Of a stretch of 64,000 nucleotides of DNA, positions 57,091 through 64,000 are shown piece after piece; the first letter of the stretch is position 1, and every line of letters starts with the position of its first letter. Origin of the DNA: Cichorium intybus. Taxonomy: Eukaryota > Streptophyta > Magnoliopsida > Asterales > Asteraceae. Under the pieces are notes generated by a model. That model searched no databases, was not told the origin of the DNA, and saw only the letters and a list, made by a program, of their open reading frames with translations. The stretch spans positions 77,750,994-77,814,993 of the forward strand of contig CM042013.1 of the NCBI GenBank assembly GCA_023525715.1, given 5' to 3'. A program made the translations under genes and the position numbers.

Positions 57091-59883
57091 ACTTTCCCGA
57101 CATCTTTCCCGATGACGTATCTGGACTCCCTCCAGTACGTGAGCTAGAGTTCCGCATCGATCTCGTTCCTGAGGCTGCTCCCACAGCCAAGTCTCCATAT
57201 CGGTTGGCTCCAACCGAGATGCAAGAATTGGCAAGTCAGCTCCAATAATTAACCGATAAGGGATTTATCCGCCCTAGTACTTCACCCTGGGGAGCCCCGG
57301 TTCTCTTCATCAAAAAGAAAGATGGTTCGTTTCGTATGTGTATCGATTATCGGGAGTTAAATAAATTGACCATCAAGAACCGATATCCGTTACCTCGGAT
57401 CGACAACCTTTTTTATCAGCTTCAAGGAGCTTCATGCTTCTCAAAAATCGACCTCCGCTCGGGTTATCACCAACTTTGAGTACGGGAAGAAGACATCCCC
57501 AAAACCGCTTTCCGAACCCGCTATGGTCATTACGAGTTCACCGTTATGCCTTTTGGCCTAATGAATGCCCCTGCCGCATTCATGGACTTGATGAATCAGG
57601 TATTTAAACCTTATCTCGACCGTTTTGTTATCGTCTTTATTGATGACATCCTCATTTACTCCAAGACAAAGACAGACCATGAAAGACACCTTCGTCTAAC
57701 TCTCTAAACATTGCAAGGAAATCAGCTTTATGCCAAATTTTCGAAATACGAGTTTTGGTTAAATGAGGTACAATTCCTCGGTCATATTGTAAGTGAAAAG
57801 GGTATTTTAGTCGATCCCGCAAAAGTTAAAGCAATCAAGAATTGGAAAGCCCCACGTACCCCCAAGGAAATTTGGTCATTCCTCGGTTTAGCCGGCTATT
57901 ACCGGCGTTTCATTTCAAATTTCTCAAAGATCGCTTTACCGCTTACTTTTCTCACTTGCAAGGGTACGCCATTTGATTGGGGACCCAAGCAGGAAGACGC
58001 TTTCCAAACTCTTAAACAAAGATTGTGTGACGCTCCAATTCTTACACTCCCTGAAGGATCCGAAGATTTCGTGGTATACTGCGATGCCTCCAATCTCGGT
58101 CTAGGTTGTGTTTTGATGCAAAGGGGAAAGTTTATAGCTTACGCATCGCGACAACTCAAAATCCATGAAAGGAATTATACGACTCATGATTTGGAGCTCG
58201 GTGCCGTGGTTTTCGCTCTTAAAATTTGGAGGCATTACCTTTACGGCACTAAATACGTAATTTTCACCGACCACAAGAGCTTGCAACATATTCTTAATCA
58301 AAAGGAACTCAACATGAGACAAACACGTTGGGTCGAACTCCTAAATGATTACGAGTGTGAAATACGCTATCATCCGGGCAAGGCAAACGTGGTAGCCGAT
58401 GCGTTAAGTCGAAAAGAACATGCCAAAGCATTTCATCTAATATGTTCTCCTATCTTGTCCAATCTCAGTGACCGAATTCGTGGAGCCCAACACTCGGCAA
58501 TTACCGAAAATGACATGCCCACGAGAATTGATGGGGAGTTGGAAAGTAAATCTGATGGTATTTTCTATTATCAAGATCGCATCTGGATCCCAGATCGCGA
58601 CAATCTTCGTACCTTCCTGATGGAAGAAATCCATAAAACTCGATATTCCATTCATCCTGGTGCTGACAAGATGTATCATGGCCGGAGAACCAATTATTGG
58701 TGGTCGGGAATGAAAAATGATATTGCTTTATTCGTGGCCAAATGTCTTACATGTTCTAGGGTCAAAGCAGAACATCAATGACCTTCTAGACTATTGGTCC
58801 AACCGGTAATCCCCGAGTGGAAATGGGAAGCGATCGCCATGGATTTCGTAACCAAACTTCCCCGTACCACCAAGGGACACGACAGCATTTGGGTAATCAT
58901 TGACCGTTTGACCAAATCCGCTCATTTCCTTCCCATCCGTGAACATTTCAAGGTCGAACAACTTGCTCGAATTTACATCGACGAGATAGTCGGCATGGCA
59001 TCCCTCTCAGCATCATTTCAGATCGTGATGGGAGATTTCTCTCTCGGTTTTGGCAATCACTTCAAGCAGCCATGGGAACCGCCTCGATCTCAATACTGCC
59101 TATAATCCTCAAACCGATGCTCAATCTGAGAGGACAATTCAAACACTCGAAGATATGTTGAGGGCGTGTGTCTTAGATTTCGGAGGAAACTGGGACTCTC
59201 ATTTACCGTTGGTGGAATTCTCCTATAATAACAGTTATCATTCCAGCATCAAGATGCCACCATTTGAGGCATTGTATGGCCGTAAATGCCGATCTCCTAT
59301 TTGCTGGCATGAAATTGGCGAGTCCCACGTGATTCGTGCAACAGTGGATTCTCCAATCATTGGTCCTGAGCTTATCCAGGAAACAACCGACAAAATCAGT
59401 CAAATTCGCAATAACCTTCTAACAGCTCGTAGCCGACAAAAGAGTTACGCCGACAAGCGACTCAAACTGCTTGAATTTACCGTGGGTGACATGGTCATGT
59501 TAAAAGTGTCCCCATGGAAAGGTGTGGTTCAATTTGGAGGCAAGGGTAAATTAGCACCACGCTATGTAGGCCCGTTCAAAATAGTAGCCTACGAGTTGGA
59601 TCTGCCAATAGAGCTTAATAAAGTTCACCCAGTATTTCATATAGCCAACCTCAAGAAGTGTTTAGCTGACGAGAACCTTCATGTTCCTCTCAAGGATATC
59701 CAAATCGACGAGACAATGCAATTTATCGAGAAACCCTTGGAAATTGCAGACCGAAAGGAAAAGCAACTCAAAAGAAGTCGCATTCCCATGGTCAAGGTTA
59801 GGTGGCAGTCAGCACGTGGACCTGAGTATACATGGGAGCGTGAGGATCAAATGCGTACCAAATACCCGCAACTTTTCTCTTAA
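57062..59883 (+). pseudogene. Element E RT, RNase H, integrase
   Basis: RT runs from LDFPDIFPDDVSGLPPV and YRLAPTEMQEL through SPWGAPVLFIKKKDG, IDYRELNK, VMPFGLMNAP and the catalytic FIDDILIYS. In-frame stops stand at 57246, 57477, 57705 and 58779; those at 57477 and 58779 fit CGA to TGA decay. RNase H has VVYCDASNLGLGCVL and ANVVADALSRK. The integrase zinc finger (HKTRYSIHPG, CLTCSRVKAEHQ) and core (AMDFVTKLPR, then DAQSERTIQ) follow. Two one-base losses, near 58993 and 59088, bracket the second catalytic Asp region. The tail MVKVRWQSARGPEYTWERED is chromodomain-like, ending at the stop 59881-59883. Non-functional. Confidence 0.93.
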
Positions 59884-59919
59884 GGTACTATCTTCTTAAA
59901 TTTCGGGACGAAATTTCCT

Positions 59920-59933
59920 AAAGTAGGGGAGAC
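59920..59933 (+). promoter_or_regulatory. Polypurine tract, element E
   Basis: AAAGTAGGGGAGAC immediately precedes the 3' LTR; the GGACGAAATTTCCTAAAG phrase before it is common at this place in plant chromoviruses. Confidence 0.85.
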
Positions 59934-62623
59934 TGTGACATCTGACTAAAATGGATTCGGGTCAACCCAACCCAATTGGAAATTTAATAAACCCTACTCG
60001 AGATTTCTCGATGCTAATAGGATCAAAACCCTTACACTACGATATAAATTGACGTTAATAGCAATATAGCATAGTATAACGTTATAACTATAATCAAATT
60101 AAATTATGATACCATATTAAAATCAAATCAAAGTATGATGCTCTAATTAAATTAAAAGAATCAAACTTGAATGCTATAATTAAACTTCAAATCAAAGTAG
60201 ATTGTTATAATCAAATAATAACCTATTTTTTTTTATAAAACTCTATTTTTATAAACACTACATTAAATTTTATAAAACTCTTAAGATGCTTGTGTTAGTG
60301 GGGAATTATGAAGACCACCAAAAGTAAAAGTTTATTCCCATTGTCTCTCACTCACGCCTCCCATCATCTTTCCTTTAATTTTTCTCCCAACACATTATTC
60401 TCATCACCACTCAAACCATATATATTCTTTCTCTCACTCTCTATCTCGAAATTTCTTCTAGAAATCTTCATATTTCAGCCAAGAACACTCCAATATACTC
60501 AAATCTTCATCCCTCTTGAAGCATTCATCAAGGTATGTTGTTAAAAGTCTCAAATTCATGAATGAAACAAATTAAATCCACCAAACTATCTAAAACTCAT
60601 TTTATGCATAAACTTGATTTTTCTCAAGATCCCATCAATAAAATAAGAAGTTCTGGAAAGTTTCAGAAAATAACTTATTTTTATTGAATTACTATAATTA
60701 TTGCAATAAAATAGGGAAATAATTCACATAAAATACTTTTTGCAGTCAATATATTCTGGGAAAATTTTGGAACAACCCATATATTGATTAAAGTGGGTTT
60801 ATAACGTTTCATGCATTTATATTACAGTTTGATGCTTATTTTCTATTTTATTTTGTTGTAGATAAATAAATTGAAAAATATAGTTATGTATGTTAAAAAC
60901 TAGATTTTATATTTTTCGCACCTTATTAACATTTTAAAGACTCCATGACAAAATTTACAGATTTTTTAAGAATGTTTGCTTATTTTTCCTGATTTAATGA
61001 TTATTTAATGGTTTAAATTGATAATAAACAGCTACACATATCCAAAAATTATAAAACCTTGTCAGAATATCATATATAATATGTTAAACATAAATAAAAA
61101 GTCTAATGAATTTCTCTTAATATTTTCCTATTATTTATGATTTTATTGATTAGTTAATAATGAAAAACATAAGCAATATTTTCCTTAGTCCAAAATATCC
61201 AAAATATTTACAGTAGGGTCAATATAATGTTAGAAAACTATGGTTAATTTTCCAGAATTTTTGGGAATCATTTATTATTTTTCCCGAATTTTGTTGTGGT
61301 TTAATTATTAAAATACTAAATAAATACTAAAGCAGTTAAGAAAAATATGAAAATTTTACAGTAATTACTATTTTATGAAATAATAATTTTCTGATAATTT
61401 CAGAATGTTTCACTATTTTTTAGTATTTAAAACCATTTTCCTAAATATCTAAGCATGTAAAAATGCATTTTTAATGATTATTTCATATAAATAATTGTTT
61501 ATAATATATAAAATCTGTAAATACTTATAATTTGACTAGTTATTATTTTAATAAGAAATTATTAAAATCTTGCCTAATGTGAAGATATAAATTAATTAAG
61601 CAAAGTAATTAATTCAATTTAAAATTCATTTAACATATGAATACATTAATATTCAAAACAAAATTTGGTTTATTGTTAATTCATCTAATATAAGAATATG
61701 TGTCTAATTATTTTTATTAATACTATATTTCCGTTTATCGATTCCTAAGCCAAAACTATTAATTATATTAGGTTCTACGACATTTTGACTCGAGCCGTCT
61801 ATCGTACAACACACGCATACCTTATTGGACTAATGTGAATAATCTACCCCATAGTTTATAATTTTCAATACTTTTGGGGTGTATCGTGTGGTTCTAATAT
61901 GTTTTCAACTTTATTTTATTATTTTATCACAATTGAGACATTGTTTGGACATTTATACTTGAATCATTATTTGTATAATTATTGTTTGTTTACGCTACAT
62001 GTACTTGTAGTGCATTATCATTTTTAGTCTAATTTCCATGACTATGCCCGTATTCTTGAGGTACGTTATGGACAATAATAGCGCTATTGGGTTGACCACC
62101 CAGCCTTGAGACGCTAAGGTGATTGATTGCACGCGATTGAGTGTGTATGATGATTAGATGCTCCATCCTATATATATACATATATATGTATATATAAGGT
62201 GAGGACTTATTGTTGTTGTTATCATTTGTTAATCAATTTTTGATTTATAAACCATTATCTCAATAATACTTGCTTGTCGACTTCCAAAGAAAACAAGTTT
62301 GAAATTATAAATATTTCAAACTCACAATTTTCTTTAATAAAACTAGATTATTCACCAACTCTCGTAGTTGACCTGTTTTTACCCATGATACAGATTTGAA
62401 GAATGAAGTTGATGAAAAGTAGGGTATACCTTAGAAACCCACAAGACTATTTAAATTTGATGTAATAAATGTTGTTTGTATTTGAATTTTTATTTGTACG
62501 TTGTGGATCTTGTTTGCCTACTTAGTACTTAATTGAATCTAACCATATTATAACATAGTTGTCATGAGACTTTGAACAATATATCACGCATTGATCGATT
62601 CCGCCAAGGATCGGGGTGTGACA
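59934..62623 (+). repeat. Element E 3' LTR
   Basis: 2690 bp, TGTGACATCTG...GGGGTGTGACA, followed by the GTGTT duplication. Confidence 0.95.
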
Positions 62624-62628
62624 GTGTT

Positions 62629-64000
62629 TCCATGACTTTTTGTCAAAAATCATATAGTGCACTTTTTATGACCATTTTACCAATAAAGTAAACATATGTA
62701 TTTTTGTTGGTGATTTAGATGTGTAAGAGTCGTATATGTTATTTTCTTGAACTAAAAATGTATTTTAGTTTATCTTAACACACTTTTCATGTAAAACACT
62801 TTTGTAGTAAAATAACTAAACATATGTAATATACCATGTTTCAAGAGCAAGACAAGTACTTTAATGACTTGCCTTCTCCCCCTTAAAACATTTAAAAAGG
62901 TAGAAAATAAGGGTATGTACTCACCTTGATGTTCTGCTTAAGAGATGGTGAGTTAGAATGAAGGATCTAGTCTTGGAACCAAAGATGAACTTGAAATCCT
63001 TTAGAAGTGCCCTATGATTTTCGATGGATTCAAGGGTAAACAAAGAGTAGAAAAGATGGAAATGTGAACTTGAACATGAGAAGCATGATTATGAACTTAC
63101 CACTAAAAGAACCTTGCTAAACGCTGGAAAACCTTGAATTGGAAACTCTTGAGAGATCTTTGAGAGAGTATGAGAAATGAAGTTTGAAGATGAAGTGAAG
63201 GTGGGGGGGGGGGGGGGCTCTCGGCCTTATATAGGAGAGGAGGGGCAGGGAGGTGAGGTGGTTTGCATGGGAAAGTGGCAAAGCATGGTGTTTTGATTAT
63301 TTTAATTTCTAGGTTAAGACTTTTGATTATTTAATTCAATGTAAGACATGTTGGGTGGCTTTGAGATGATTATAAGAAGATGAAAATTGTCTTTAGTTAG
63401 TTTTTATAAAAACTATTTAGTCTCGTTTATAAAAGCTTGAGTTTTTATAAAAGTATGGTAAGAGGTGTTGTGTATTTGTATAAATTTGAAAGATATAATT
63501 ACTAACTATTATGTAAATCAATATTATTGAAAATAATATTAATAACTACGTAATTAAATCATTTCCCAATTCGTTTCGCAGAAATATAGGCGTTTAAGCG
63601 CGGTAAACTTCTGAATTCGCGATATATGACGTTTCGCCTGAAAAATAATCGGAATATAGAATTAAATACTAAATCACATTACGCTCTATAAACTTGTTTC
63701 GATATTTCATACTTAATGTTTAAGGCACGCTGTAATGCATTTAATGCCTAATTCCTGTGTATATTATTGTTCCTAACGACTGAACTGCTGTAACTTTTGT
63801 ATGCGAACTCCGTTTTCGACGTTCTATGTGTCTGCATATTCGTAAGCACGAATACATCATGTTATGAATATTAGTTATACCAAAATAATATTTGTGCGTT
63901 TTATTGCATTTCTACGCTATTGTAGTCTATTATACGCATTGTATAACGTTCACTCAATAACTGATTCAAACTGGCGCATGTAGTATTATAATATTCAATA
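62629..64000 (-). repeat. Element D 5' LTR, outer part (runs off the window)
   Basis: This continues the LTR interrupted at 52647. It holds a minus-strand TATA box and a 15-bp G-run at 63203-63217. No LTR terminus is reached before 64000. Confidence 0.75.
63226..63233 (-). promoter_or_regulatory. TATA box of LTR D
   Basis: On the minus strand TATATAAG occurs in CCTCTCCTATATAAGGCCGA, followed by a long C-run and a CT-rich leader (CTTCACTTCATCTTC). It would drive transcription leftward into D. Confidence 0.6.

Overview
This is repeat-dense nuclear DNA of a flowering plant, most likely a eudicot. The evidence is several families of plant Ty1/copia and Ty3/gypsy LTR retrotransposons, a Helitron, a PIF/Harbinger remnant, AT-rich intergenic DNA, and one intron-containing plant receptor-like protein gene. 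Asteraceae is possible from the general look of the repeats, but nothing here proves it. By eye about four fifths of the window is mobile DNA. All reading was manual; no alignment or database search was run.

Layout. 1-2.35 kb: a decayed gypsy-type LTR fragment, an unrecognised Lys-rich ORF, and a 20-bp-periodic array of TGACRTCA palindromes. 2.35-7.44 kb: copy 1 of a local duplication, broken by a Harbinger-type element (3092-4386) and a Helitron (4494-6748). Its partner, copy 2, lies at 35.39-37.14 kb without either insertion and so supplies empty sites. Each copy carries the first exon of an unrecognised gene. 7.44-10.3 kb: no assignable gene. 10.3-35.39 kb: a four-level nest. A 5'-truncated copia element (10306-12472 and 33498-35390) is split by gypsy element A (12473-33492, TSD ACACT). 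A is split inside its integrase zinc finger by a non-coding relative, B (18307-30108, TSD CTAAA). B carries in its 5' LTR a reverse-oriented solo LTR, C (20145-21750, TSD AAAAC). B's own 3' LTR serves as the empty site for C.

37.6-44.9 kb: the only substantial host gene, a receptor-like protein (signal peptide, LRRs, one transmembrane helix, short basic tail, no kinase). It has eleven predicted exons. LRR exons of about 52 and 25 codons alternate, and one such module was duplicated recently together with its introns. Two introns appear to use GC donors. One frameshift near 43350 breaks the last exon. 45.2-49.0 kb: a minus-strand Athila/Tat-like element with a degenerate gag-like ORF, one LTR, and a 360-bp inverted LTR segment that leaves two TATA boxes facing each other. 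49.0-64 kb: a minus-strand gypsy element D (decayed gag, PBS, LTR running off the window), whose LTR is split by a plus-strand gypsy element E (52648-62623, TSD GTGTT).

No bacterial-type system, CRISPR array, tRNA or rRNA gene was seen. The most interesting points are the stacked datable insertions with empty sites, the unrelated LTR families that each carry short palindrome arrays, the convergent LTR promoters, and the exon-module growth of the receptor gene.
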